DNA of 64,000 nt from Virgibacillus litoralis (GTDB taxonomy: Bacteria > Bacillota > Bacilli > Bacillales > Amphibacillaceae): assembly GCF_017873675.1 (NCBI RefSeq), contig NZ_JAGGKK010000002.1:186001-250000 (forward strand), read 5' to 3'. Positions 54,803 to 63,263 of this stretch are shown one piece after another. Made by a program: the position numbers and the translations under genes. Positions within the stretch are counted from its first letter, which is position 1. Each line of letters opens with the position of its first letter. The notes beneath the pieces are model-generated. The model had not been told where the DNA came from, did not search any database, and saw only the letters and a program-made list of their open reading frames with translations.

Positions 54803-56437
54803 CTAAATATTAATTGAAACTTGCATAATTTCTTCCATTGAAGTCAATCCTTCTTTTATTTTTTCTAAGCCATCCTGAATCAGAAAATTCATGCCCTGCA
54901 GCTTTGCATAGGAGCGAATTTCTGCTAGAGATTCATTATTCAGCAACATACTTTTTATTCTTTCATCAACTACCAGCACTTCTTGTACTGCTATTCTGCT
55001 GCGATAGCCCTGTTGGTGACAGCTGCTGCATCCTTTCCCATAATAAACAACGTCTGCTTCCATATCATTTTGATTAAAAATCTCTTTCTCCATTTCAGTT
55101 AGCTCTCGTTCCGTGATGCAATCCCGGCAAATTTTACGAACTAATCGCTGTGCAACTATACCCGATAAAGAGGAAACAACTAAATACGGTTCAATTCCCA
55201 TATCGATCAATCGTGGCACCGTGTCAATTGCACTATTAGTATGGACTGTGCTGAATACTAAATGACCTGTTAAGGAAGCCCTAATAGCAATCTCCGCTGT
55301 TTCCTGATCGCGAATTTCACCAACCATGATAATATTCGGGTCCTGTCTTAATATTGAACGCAACCCGTTTGCGAAGGTAAGACCAATAGAACTTTTAACT
55401 TGTACTTGATTAATACCGTCCAGCTGGAACTCGACAGGGTCTTCAACCGTAATAATGTTCACATTCTCCTGATTCAGTTGGTTGATTGACGCATATAATG
55501 TTGAGGTTTTTCCCGACCCAGTTGGTCCTGTTAACAAAACAAGTCCTGATGGCTGGGTAATTAACTGCTTATATTTCTTATAATTAACTTCGGAAAAATT
55601 CAGCTCACTTAACTGCATCAGCGCGTTATTAAGGTCCAGAATACGAATCACAATCTTTTCACCATGAACTGTAGGAAGGCAAGATATCCGTAAATCTGCT
55701 GGTGTATCCCCTACATTCGTTTTAATTCTTCCATCCTGTGGCAGTCTTATTTCCGTTATATTTAAGTTTGCCAATATTTTAATTCTAGCAATTAAAGCAT
55801 TTTGCATTTGTTGAGGTATTATTTTTTCAGTTTGCAGTCTGCCATCTATTCGATAACGGATGTTTACATTCTTCTCTTGCGGGTCTATATGGATGTCACT
55901 TGCTTTAAGCTGGATTCCCGTATTTAATAATTGGTTAAGCAGCTTAATTACAGGTGCCTCATCATCAGATTCAGCATTAGTCTCTACTGCTAGCTTAGAG
56001 TCATTCTTAAAATAATATTTATTAATGGCAAATAGAATATCGTCTTTTGCTGCGATTACTGGCGATATACTAAATCCTGTTGCCATTTCTAAATCATCAA
56101 TAATGTAATAATCCATTGGATCCTTCATTGCTATTGTCAAAGCATTATCCTCGACTTTCAAAGGCATAATATAATTTTTTTGCGCCATTTCCTTTGATAC
56201 ATAGCCTAGTACATAATGATCAATTGGGTATTGATATAACGAAACATGTGGAATACCTAATTGAAATTCCAAAACTTCAATCAGTTGGCGTTCCGTAATA
56301 ACTCCTCGTTCAAGTAAAGCATCACCAAGCTTTTGGTCTTCTTTTTTATTTTCCAGTGCCTGGTTTATATGATTCTCAGTTACAATACCAGCCTCTTGTA
56401 AGAGGTCACCAAGCCGTTTTCGTGTTATCAAATTCAT
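54803..56437 (-). CDS. pilB: type IV pilus extension ATPase PilB
   Basis: The 544-residue ATPase has the N-terminal MshEN/GspE-N domain (about 1-150), the ATPase with ASDIHIDPQ, LPQDGRI, Walker A LTGPTGSGKTST (about 310), Walker B DPNIIMVGEIRD and His box GHLVFSTVHT, and the zinc-binding tetracysteine (CRDC and CSSC). It powers pilus assembly. ATG 56437 overlaps the upstream gene stop (TGATG). A GTG at 56440 is an alternative. Confidence 0.95.
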   Translation of the reverse strand: MNLITRKRLGDLLQEAGIVTENHINQALENKKEDQKLGDALLERGVITERQLIEVLEFQLGIPHVSLYQYPIDHYVLGYVSKEMAQKNYIMPLKVEDNALTIAMKDPMDYYIIDDLEMATGFSISPVIAAKDDILFAINKYYFKNDSKLAVETNAESDDEAPVIKLLNQLLNTGIQLKASDIHIDPQEKNVNIRYRIDGRLQTEKIIPQQMQNALIARIKILANLNITEIRLPQDGRIKTNVGDTPADLRISCLPTVHGEKIVIRILDLNNALMQLSELNFSEVNYKKYKQLITQPSGLVLLTGPTGSGKTSTLYASINQLNQENVNIITVEDPVEFQLDGINQVQVKSSIGLTFANGLRSILRQDPNIIMVGEIRDQETAEIAIRASLTGHLVFSTVHTNSAIDTVPRLIDMGIEPYLVVSSLSGIVAQRLVRKICRDCITERELTEMEKEIFNQNDMEADVVYYGKGCSSCHQQGYRSRIAVQEVLVVDERIKSMLLNNESLAEIRSYAKLQGMNFLIQDGLEKIKEGLTSMEEIMQVSINI

Positions 56438-56868
56438 CACTCACTTTCAAATGTAATGATTATGGTATCCTCAATTTCCTTTTCTTTGTTATATGCAGTA
56501 CCAATGCTACTAAATTTTATCATTACTTTCTCTTCAGTTTGTTCTTCTATATGTGAATCTTGAATAGAAAACTTGTGATCCTTAGAGTCCAATTTCACAG
56601 GATTTTGCGGTAAATTAATTTCAGTTATATACACATTATCTGGCTTTGTAATTCCTTCGCCTTCAATATAGTTTTGTACAAAACTCCTATAGTAATCGAC
56701 CCCCATTTCGGCAATGAGTCGTGCATCTATTTGCTTTTCCATAGTCGTTACTTGTCTTGTTGTATTTGTAATTTGGTAAGATTGAGTCAAGATGAAAACA
56801 AGAAATAATGTAATAATCATCAATGTAAGTACCAGTGCCGCACCTTTCTCACTTTTAAAATTAATCAT
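56437..56868 (-). CDS. minor pilin-like protein (PilX type)
   Basis: The 143-residue protein starts MINFKSEKG and continues AALVLTLMIITLFLVFIL, a class III-like signal with Ala at +1 and no Glu5, as in PilX/GspK-type tip proteins. The rest is a soluble acidic domain. It overlaps both neighbours. Such minor pilins prime pilus assembly; the role here is inferred from position. Confidence 0.78.
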   Translation of the reverse strand: MINFKSEKGAALVLTLMIITLFLVFILTQSYQITNTTRQVTTMEKQIDARLIAEMGVDYYRSFVQNYIEGEGITKPDNVYITEINLPQNPVKLDSKDHKFSIQDSHIEEQTEEKVMIKFSSIGTAYNKEKEIEDTIIITFESE

Positions 56869-57287
56869 TTCGAGTCCCCTTGAATATATGTATACGATTC
56901 GCTTACCAATCTATCATCATTAGAATATATTTTAATATGAGTACGGTATAAACTCACATCATTTTCTTTACAAATACTTAATCTTGCTTCGTAATTTTCA
57001 CTATTTAATTGATAATCTTTTAAAAATACATCTTCTGATGAACCATTCTTACATCCAATGATATTGTCACCAAATAAACCGGCAACATCTACTTTTTCCG
57101 TTTCGTTAGCTACTTCACTTAATAGATTGCTAGCTACTAATTCCTCATCTGTTTTCTGTGTCCAGCTCATTATTTGTGGAAAAATTGGTAATAAAACCGC
57201 AATAACCATTCCTAAAATTGCAATTGATGCTATAATTTCAACAAGGGTAAATCCGCTACTATTTATTTTTTTAAATCTAGTATACAA
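56865..57287 (-). CDS. minor prepilin (GspH/PilV type)
   Basis: The 140-residue protein begins with a 12-residue basic leader ending INSSG, then FTLVEIIASIAILGMVIAV, giving Phe at +1 and Glu5. The globular domain contains two cysteines that could form a disulfide. It is the first gene of the minus-strand pilus operon and overlaps the next by 4 bp. It could be a tip or priming subunit. Confidence 0.85.
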   Translation of the reverse strand: MYTRFKKINSSGFTLVEIIASIAILGMVIAVLLPIFPQIMSWTQKTDEELVASNLLSEVANETEKVDVAGLFGDNIIGCKNGSSEDVFLKDYQLNSENYEARLSICKENDVSLYRTHIKIYSNDDRLVSESYTYIQGDSK

Positions 57288-57347
57288 TAGAATTCACACC
57301 TTAATCGTGACTTTTATCCTATTATAGCATTTATTGGAAGTGTAGAC

Positions 57348-58208
57348 ATGAAACTTCGACATTTTTCAACTCAAAAGGGCATGACTTTAGTGGAGCTATT
57401 AGCTGCACTTAGTTTATTTGCAGTTCTTATCGCCCTTTCTTCCACTGTTATTATTCAAATGATTAATAGTGAAGAAAAGACAAGCGAGAATATTTCATTG
57501 AAACAGGATACAAATGTTTTAATTAGTGACTTGAGGAATCAATATAATAGTGGTGAATCAAAACTTTGCTTTAACAAAGATAAGAAAAGTTTTACGATTA
57601 GTAATGATACAACAATACATAACGGTCAAGATATTTTGACAATTAATAAAAATGGCTGTGTAGATATTAATAATGATAAATCTGTAGAGATTTACTTGGC
57701 TACTGAGAATAAAGGACAACAGTTTTCATTGAAAACAACATGGGCTAATAAGAAGGAATATAAAGTAATTTTAGAAGACGATTTTAATGAAGAAGATTTT
57801 CAAGATGGCAATACTCAAGAACAAGGTGAATTTAATGGAAACACAAAATTTGAACAAGATTCAATTAAAAAAAATGGATATACTTCGATTATAGTAAATG
57901 GCAGTGCATGGTTTCCAAATGGAGTGGACATAAAACAAGATATTTCGTTAACAATAACCAAAAACCTCTATATGGATGAGGAATCAGCTTTGTTTAATAG
58001 TGTTATGGTGGACATTGGTAAAGATGCTACTTTTAAAAGTGATTTAACACTAAAAAATAAGTCAGTCATCACTATCAATGGAGATGCCTACTTCTATGGG
58101 GATATCATACAAAATGGCAATAGTGGAAGTATATGTGTCAAAGGAGAATCCTTCTTCTACACGGATAAAACAATAAATGACTATAATCGAATTTTCAAAT
58201 GTAATTAA
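57348..58208 (+). CDS. divergent pilin-like protein with repetitive beta-rich C-terminus
   Basis: The 286-residue protein has an 11-residue leader ending TQKG, then MTLVELLAALSLFAVLIAL (Met at +1, Glu5), so it should be processed by the same peptidase. The C-terminal half (about 165-280) has short repeated strands such as GYTSIIVNGSAWF, SVITINGDAYFYGDI and SICVKGESFFY, like a small beta-helix or bactofilin-type fold. It is transcribed away from the pilus operon from a 60-bp gap. A large minor or tip pilin is a reasonable guess. Confidence 0.82.
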   Translation: MKLRHFSTQKGMTLVELLAALSLFAVLIALSSTVIIQMINSEEKTSENISLKQDTNVLISDLRNQYNSGESKLCFNKDKKSFTISNDTTIHNGQDILTINKNGCVDINNDKSVEIYLATENKGQQFSLKTTWANKKEYKVILEDDFNEEDFQDGNTQEQGEFNGNTKFEQDSIKKNGYTSIIVNGSAWFPNGVDIKQDISLTITKNLYMDEESALFNSVMVDIGKDATFKSDLTLKNKSVITINGDAYFYGDIIQNGNSGSICVKGESFFYTDKTINDYNRIFKCN

Positions 58209-58212
58209 TACG

Positions 58213-58247
58213 CAAAAACGTGAGCCTGCACGGCTCACGTTTTTTCT
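58213..58247. terminator. bidirectional terminator after the divergent pilin gene
   Basis: AAAACGTGAGCC (58215-58226) pairs perfectly with GGCTCACGTTTT (58232-58243), followed by TT. It separates the pilin gene and ytkL, which converge. Confidence 0.9.
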
Positions 58248-58250
58248 ATT

Positions 58251-58931
58251 CTATAGATTTACTGAATCTCCAATTTTCATTGCTAATCCTTTACCTGTCT
58301 TAACTTTCTCAGCAAAAGCCTCCGGGTTCTGTTCAATCACCGGGAACGTATTATAATGTACAGGGACAACTGTTTTGGCGTTAATCCAATCAGCTGCAAT
58401 TAACGCATCTTCAGGTCCCATTGTAAAATTATCACCTATTGGTACAAAAGCAATTTCGATATCATTCATGTCACCAATTAGCTTTAAATCACTAAATAAG
58501 CCTGTGTCACCTACATGATAAATTGTTTTCCCATTAATTGTTAACAGAATACCACCTGGCATTCCAGTGTAAATAATTGTTCCATCCTCTTCTGTATAGG
58601 ATGATCCATGAAAGGCTTGTGTGAATTTCACTTTTCCAAAGTCAAATACATGAGCACCACCGATATGCATGGGGTGTGTATTCAAGCCTTTTGAACCGAG
58701 GTATCCGGCAAGTTCATTTGGTGCGACAACCAGTGCGTCATTTCGCTTTGCAATATCAAACGTGTCACCTACGTGATCATTGTGCCCATGTGTCAACAGA
58801 ATAATATCTGTTTTTACGGTTGATGGGTCCAAGTCACAAGCTTCATTTCCCGTAATAAATGGATCAATTAAAATAGTATGGTCCTCTGTTTCAACTCGGA
58901 CGACTGAATGTCCATGATATGATACTTTCAC
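58251..58931 (-). CDS. ytkL: UPF0173 metallo-beta-lactamase-fold hydrolase (YtkL), GTG start
   Basis: The 226-residue protein starts [14 protein letters not shown] and has the metallo-beta-lactamase site [10 protein letters not shown] (about 55), with further His ligands in GFHG/YHVGDTG-type motifs and VPVHYNTFP near the end. It belongs to UPF0173; the substrate is unknown. GTG 58931 follows AAAGGAG; the length agrees with B. subtilis YtkL. It marks the resumption of the conserved backbone after the pilus locus. Confidence 0.94.
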   Translation of the reverse strand: MKVSYHGHSVVRVETEDHTILIDPFITGNEACDLDPSTVKTDIILLTHGHNDHVGDTFDIAKRNDALVVAPNELAGYLGSKGLNTHPMHIGGAHVFDFGKVKFTQAFHGSSYTEEDGTIIYTGMPGGILLTINGKTIYHVGDTGLFSDLKLIGDMNDIEIAFVPIGDNFTMGPEDALIAADWINAKTVVPVHYNTFPVIEQNPEAFAEKVKTGKGLAMKIGDSVNL

Positions 58932-59002
58932 TAATATCGCTCCTTTTACATTTAGTCTACACCCTATACATTCGATAGAGCTTTTCATATTCCTTTACCC
59001 GA

Positions 59003-60553
59003 TTAATAATTTTTCCATGCATTTTCATATAATTGAATTAACTTTGGGTCAATTAACGTATTAATTTCCAAGTCGAATGTCTTCCCATCTTCGTCAACTA
59101 TCCGACTGTCTTCGTCTTTCCCAAACTCACCCAAACTTGTCAGCATATCAGTTGTCAGAAACCTCGTGGATTTATTGATGGTAATCGCATCAAGATTAAT
59201 TGGGTCTCTGCTAGCCATTACAAATCCCCAATTCCCAAAACTTGGTATATCAGCATGCAGATTTTCAACATCCATTCCAGTCGATTTTACAGTTTCTGAA
59301 ATAGTCCAATATACTTTTGTTGCAAAAACAGGACTTGTACCCTGAATCATTGCCGCACCACCAGGGAGCAAATGATTGCGAATAAGTGAATAGAATTCTT
59401 TTGTGTAAAGCTTATTCAGACTTTCGTTATTGGGATCCGGCAAGTCGACTATAACAGCGTCATACCATTCCTCACTGTTCTCTAAAAATTTAAAAGCATC
59501 ATCATGAACTATATTCACTTTTTCGTTGCGTAATGAGCCATCATTTAAACGAAGAATCTGCGGGTTAGAATTAGCAAGCTTAGTCACTGCAGGATCAAGA
59601 TCGACGAGTGTAATATCCTCAACACTTTCGTATTTGAGCACTTCTTTTGCAGCTATTCCATCTCCTCCACCTAAAATTAATACATTTTCAGGATTTTTTG
59701 CATATTCCATAGTAGGATGAACCAGAACTTCATGATACCGATATTCATCAGTTGAACTAAATTGCAATGAACCATCCAAATATAAACGTGTATCACCCTG
59801 ATCCTGTGTGAGTATTATTTTCTGATAGCTGCTTTCTTCCATGTATATTATGGGATCCTTGTATAATTTTTGTTCGAAGCTAAACGCCATTGCTTCTCCA
59901 AAAAACAACCCGATAACAAGCAACAAACCGATTAACACTCCGATAACAGCATGTACAGCAAAACGTCGTATCTCTTTACGGAATAACCATAATACAATTA
60001 AAGCTACTGCCAAATTGATACAACCAACTAAAAATGCTGATTTAACCATTCCAAATTGAGGACGGAGCAAAAATACAAATAACAGACCACCAACAAGACC
60101 ACCGGCATAGTCTGAAAATAATACTCTTGCAGTACTTTTATTTAGGGTAACGCCTATTTCATTAGCCTTCCGTATAAGTATTGGTAATTCAACACCCGTT
60201 AATGCACCAACTAACAATGTAATCAAATATAAGTAAAAAGCATCCGTACCCGCAGGAGCAAATGCTGTAATTCCAAACATCGTAAAGCTGGAGAATCCCC
60301 CGATAATTGCTACACCGAACTCAATATAGACAAATGATATGATTAGGTTTTTCGTTACTCTTTCACTAATACTGGCACCTATTCCCATACCCGTTAAGAA
60401 TAAGGATATAGTCAATGTATATTGTTTAACACCATCACCCAATATGTAAGACCCTAACGCACCAAACAATACCTCAAAAATTATGCCACAAATGGATACA
60501 ATTCCAGACGCCCAGTAAATAAAGTTGCTTTGCCGAATGGATTTTTCATTCAT
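59003..60553 (-). CDS. membrane-fused spermidine synthase-like aminopropyltransferase
   Basis: The 516-residue protein has about seven N-terminal membrane helices (about 12-210) fused to a spermidine-synthase domain with the SAM-binding motifs LILGGGDGIAAKEVLKY and VDLDPAV, and the active-site VDLPDPN. It could transfer an aminopropyl group, or act on another nucleophile, at the membrane surface. It ends the DUF4178-PspA-DUF4247-DUF350 operon. ATG 60553 follows TTGGAGTGG; the longer frame is unsupported. Confidence 0.9.
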   Translation of the reverse strand: MNEKSIRQSNFIYWASGIVSICGIIFEVLFGALGSYILGDGVKQYTLTISLFLTGMGIGASISERVTKNLIISFVYIEFGVAIIGGFSSFTMFGITAFAPAGTDAFYLYLITLLVGALTGVELPILIRKANEIGVTLNKSTARVLFSDYAGGLVGGLLFVFLLRPQFGMVKSAFLVGCINLAVALIVLWLFRKEIRRFAVHAVIGVLIGLLLVIGLFFGEAMAFSFEQKLYKDPIIYMEESSYQKIILTQDQGDTRLYLDGSLQFSSTDEYRYHEVLVHPTMEYAKNPENVLILGGGDGIAAKEVLKYESVEDITLVDLDPAVTKLANSNPQILRLNDGSLRNEKVNIVHDDAFKFLENSEEWYDAVIVDLPDPNNESLNKLYTKEFYSLIRNHLLPGGAAMIQGTSPVFATKVYWTISETVKSTGMDVENLHADIPSFGNWGFVMASRDPINLDAITINKSTRFLTTDMLTSLGEFGKDEDSRIVDEDGKTFDLEINTLIDPKLIQLYENAWKNY

Positions 60554-60575
60554 ATTACCACTCCAAAATATAAAG

Positions 60576-60599
60576 CGACCTAGCTTCATGCTGGTCGCC
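60576..60599 (-). other. hairpin between DUF350 and spermidine-synthase-like genes
   Basis: GCGACCTAGC (60576-60585) pairs with GCTGGTCGC (60591-60599) with a one-base bulge. It lies within the operon and lacks a T-run, so it may tune mRNA processing or translation of the last gene. Confidence 0.5.
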
Positions 60600-60609
60600 T
60601 TAGTGAATT

Positions 60610-61005
60610 CTATGTAATCGATGCACCAATTACAAATCCTAGCCCTATAGAGACTGCCATGGAGATAATCCCGACTGCTCGGTTATCTTTTAACAGCTGT
60701 TCTTCAACTGAAAATTTACGGGTGAACAGTTCAAATAAAACATAAGCAACCATTTGCAGTACTACACCGTACGCACCCCAGATTATTGTTTCGTAAATAA
60801 CATCACTATTATAGATCGCAAATGCAAGTATGACGCCAATACCCATGATTTTTCCCGCAATGGATAACGCTACTGCTTGGTTACCTTCTTTGACCTGATC
60901 CATATCCTTATATTTTCTTGTTATATTTGCAAATAGAGCTAAGCCAATCAATATAATTACAATAGAGATTGCAAAATAAACAAACGTTGCTATAAATGGT
61001 CCCAT
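60610..61005 (-). CDS. DUF350 membrane protein
   Basis: The 131-residue protein has four membrane helices in two repeated halves (about 7-27, 44-63, 69-92, 108-130), each half with the same polar turn (NQAVALSIAGKIMG and NRAVGIISMAVSIG), the DUF350 duplication. Function is unknown; the family travels with spermidine-synthase-like and PspA genes. It is 15 bp after the DUF4247 gene with AAAAGGAG before its ATG. Confidence 0.9.
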   Translation of the reverse strand: MGPFIATFVYFAISIVIILIGLALFANITRKYKDMDQVKEGNQAVALSIAGKIMGIGVILAFAIYNSDVIYETIIWGAYGVVLQMVAYVLFELFTRKFSVEEQLLKDNRAVGIISMAVSIGLGFVIGASIT

Positions 61006-61020
61006 TCTAACACACTCCTT

Positions 61021-61668
61021 TTATTTTCCTGCACCTGGTCCACCACCACGAAATATTGAACCTCCACGGTTTGGTGTACCATTTGGGTAGTACCCTTTTC
61101 CGGTATATCCTCCGTAACAATTGCCTGATCTACACCCCCAATTATTTGAACCAAAGGTGTTGTTTAGAAGACTCATAGCAAAAAATGTACTTAAAAAACT
61201 TGGTGAATAATTTCGTCTAACGAATTCATCGCTTGCAACCTCAAGAAGCAGTACATCTTTATCATCTTCACTTTCCTTTAATGTTACAAATGAATCATCA
61301 TATATTAATATTTGCTGATTATCTTTAACTTCACTCTCATTTTCAGGTTTCTTGGCTGAGGTCAAGGCAGATGATAACTCTGTTAAATCAAATTGGTTTG
61401 TTGCATATATCTCTGCTTTATTTGATTCATTCGATACGACATCCATTAATGGAAAATTAGCTTCAATCAAATCATCAATTTCATTATCATTATTCGAATT
61501 CAAATCATTTATTATTGATTCTTTATCAGGCTCTTGTGGAACATCATCTTTCGTGATAATAACTTCTTCCTGCATTCCTCTATCTGAAAAAGGTCCTAGT
61601 TGTGCACACGATGTCATAATAAGCATGATTAGTATTAGGCCTGTAAATATGAGCCACTTTTTCAACAA
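61021..61668 (-). CDS. DUF4247 lipoprotein with Gly-rich tail, TTG start
   Basis: The 215-residue protein has a lipoprotein signal ending IMTSC (lipidated Cys at about 21), an acidic linker, a domain with LTELSSALTSAKKP and LLLEVASDEFVRRNYSPSFL, and a tail rich in Gly, Asn and Tyr with CRSGNCYGG. The tail resembles surface-exposed low-complexity regions. There is no ATG; tandem TTG codons at 61668 and 61665 follow AGGGGTG. It is separated from pspA by 240 bp containing two repeats. Confidence 0.85.
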   Translation of the reverse strand: MLKKWLIFTGLILIMLIMTSCAQLGPFSDRGMQEEVIITKDDVPQEPDKESIINDLNSNNDNEIDDLIEANFPLMDVVSNESNKAEIYATNQFDLTELSSALTSAKKPENESEVKDNQQILIYDDSFVTLKESEDDKDVLLLEVASDEFVRRNYSPSFLSTFFAMSLLNNTFGSNNWGCRSGNCYGGYTGKGYYPNGTPNRGGSIFRGGGPGAGK

Positions 61669-61683
61669 GTATTCACCCCTTTC

Positions 61684-61771
61684 TTAGAAAACTTAGCATA
61701 TCGCCAAGTCTTAATGGCGAAAGCTTAGTTGCACTTATGCAGTAAGGAAGTAGTTATACTTTCTTAACTGC
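61684..61771 (+). repeat. dispersed two-hairpin repeat, copy K
   Basis: Near-consensus: TTAGAAAACTTAGCATATCG, then CGCC with GGCG, TTGCACTTATGCAGTAAGGA and a stem closed by TTCTTAACTGC. It sits in the gap between pspA and the DUF4247 gene, antisense to the operon. Confidence 0.85.
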
Positions 61772-61782
61772 TCACAAATCTT

Positions 61783-61892
61783 TGGGACAGATCTAATTGT
61801 TAGAAACTTGGCTTATTGCCAAGCTTTAATGGCGAAAGCCTTAGTTGCACTTTCGCAGTAAAAAATATTTACTGCTAAAAAGAGTCTGTCCC
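61783..61892 (+). repeat. dispersed two-hairpin repeat, copy L, flanked by TGGGACAGA inverted repeats
   Basis: The repeat itself (61800-61876) reads TTAGAAACTTGGCTTATTGC and has the short right stem GCAGTAAA with TTTACTGC. It is bracketed by TGGGACAGA (61783-61791) and TCTGTCCCA (61884-61892), an exact inverted pair. It is in tandem with copy K. Confidence 0.8.
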
Positions 61893-61908
61893 ATTTTCTC
61901 ACTCTTTG

Positions 61909-62580
61909 TTATTCTTTATTCATTTTCTTTTTTAGTGCTGCAAGTTCGTCATCAACGTTATTTTTATCTTCTAAATCCTCAAATTCATCATCCAACGTAC
62001 GACTTTCCTGTGAAAGATCCTCACTTGTGTCAGCTTCCGCTTCAAACTGCATGACCTTCTCTTCCATTCTTTCAAATCCTTGTTTAGATTCATCATTACC
62101 AATTGAAGACATTGTCCGATTCATCTTGGTTCTCGTTTTAGCCGACTCTGCACGGGCTTTAAGTGAATCTTTCTTCAATTTCATTTCCTGATATTCTTTT
62201 TTCATTTCATCTAATTTATCACGTAATGCATCAGAATCGCTTTTTGCACGTTCCCATGATTCTTTAAGCATTGTTGCCTGCCCTTCATGGTCACCTTTAT
62301 CCTGAAGTGCACGACGAGCCAAGTCTTCATTACCTGATTCGATAGCTTGCTCTGCTTGTTCTTGGCGTTTATCTACCATTGCCTGAGCATCATCAGCTTT
62401 ACGTTTCAGCATTTTCTCATTAGCAATTTGTTTGGATACGGATGTTTCGACTTCTCGGATATCTTCAGCCATATCCCGCATAAACTGATCCAGCATTTTC
62501 ACAGGATCTTCAGCTTTGTCAAGCATTGCATTCATTTCCGAACCAACTACAGTTGATACACGTTTAAAAAATTTAAACAT
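61909..62580 (-). CDS. pspA: PspA/IM30 family envelope-stress protein
   Basis: The 223-residue protein is almost entirely coiled coil. It starts MFKFFKRVSTVVGSEMNAMLDKAEDPVKML, with the amphipathic membrane-binding helix and the PspA core (EDPVKMLDQ). It would bind damaged membrane and support it as an oligomer. It is in a sigma-W-type operon 12 bp after the DUF4178 gene. The acidic C-terminal tail (about 190-223) is longer than in E. coli PspA. Confidence 0.95.
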   Translation of the reverse strand: MFKFFKRVSTVVGSEMNAMLDKAEDPVKMLDQFMRDMAEDIREVETSVSKQIANEKMLKRKADDAQAMVDKRQEQAEQAIESGNEDLARRALQDKGDHEGQATMLKESWERAKSDSDALRDKLDEMKKEYQEMKLKKDSLKARAESAKTRTKMNRTMSSIGNDESKQGFERMEEKVMQFEAEADTSEDLSQESRTLDDEFEDLEDKNNVDDELAALKKKMNKE

Positions 62581-62592
62581 ATTTATCCTCCT

Positions 62593-63105
62593 CTATTTTG
62601 TTCCAGCTAAGATTTTTAATTCATATGATTCAATTGGGTAACCATAACTAGCTTCAATTTCTGTTCCCCAAGACTCAAAGCTTAAGAAATGTGCGCCATT
62701 ATCTGCACTATAATCAGCGTAATTTGTTTCGGTATCTTTAAGATTAGAACTTCTTCCTTCACCTTGTACGCTTGCAGTTCCTTTTTCCTCAAGATAATAC
62801 GTTTTATTATCGTAGGTTAATTCCTTAGGATAAGGCTTAGAAATTGGATATTGTATTTTTTTGTAGATACCAAGCTCCAATTCATCATCCATTTCCGCAG
62901 AAAGCCAAATAGTATCTCTTCCTTCCAATAACTGATATCCATACCATTCGTAGCTTCCATCCCGGTAAGTAATTTTCCCCACTACTTCATAGTCCCTTAA
63001 GTCGTAAGTCACAATATCACCGACTGCAATGGACAATGTTGTTCGCTCTTCAGGCGCAGAACGTTGTTTTTCCTTTTTTGAAAAAAGCTTTGAAAATAGA
63101 CCCAT
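62593..63105 (-). CDS. DUF4178 protein
   Basis: The 170-residue soluble protein starts MGLFSKLFSKKEK and has the DUF4178 pattern of strands: VGDIVTYDLRDYEVVGKI, EWYGYQLLEG and ADNGAHFLSFESWG. Function is unknown; the family is found with PspA, DUF350 and spermidine-synthase-like genes. It is the first gene of the operon, with GAGGTGAAG before ATG 63105 and a sigma-W-type promoter upstream. Confidence 0.9.
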   Translation of the reverse strand: MGLFSKLFSKKEKQRSAPEERTTLSIAVGDIVTYDLRDYEVVGKITYRDGSYEWYGYQLLEGRDTIWLSAEMDDELELGIYKKIQYPISKPYPKELTYDNKTYYLEEKGTASVQGEGRSSNLKDTETNYADYSADNGAHFLSFESWGTEIEASYGYPIESYELKILAGTK

Positions 63106-63149
63106 AGCTTCACCTCACATACCAACCAAAGTGGTTATTCTTTATGTTA

Positions 63150-63175
63150 TACGATTCAATTTTAAAATAGTTTCA
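63150..63175 (-). promoter_or_regulatory. sigma-W promoter of the DUF4178-pspA operon
   Basis: On the minus strand TGAAAC (63175-63170) and CGTA (63153-63150) are separated by 16 bp, an exact match to the sigma-W consensus. Transcription would start about 35 bp before the DUF4178 gene. pspA is also a sigma-W regulon member in B. subtilis. Confidence 0.88.
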
Positions 63176-63263
63176 TGAAAAAATCATCAATTTATATTGT
63201 AACACGTTTTAACTGTATTTACTTTTGTTATAATATAAGTATTAACAAAAACGAGGTGCTTAT

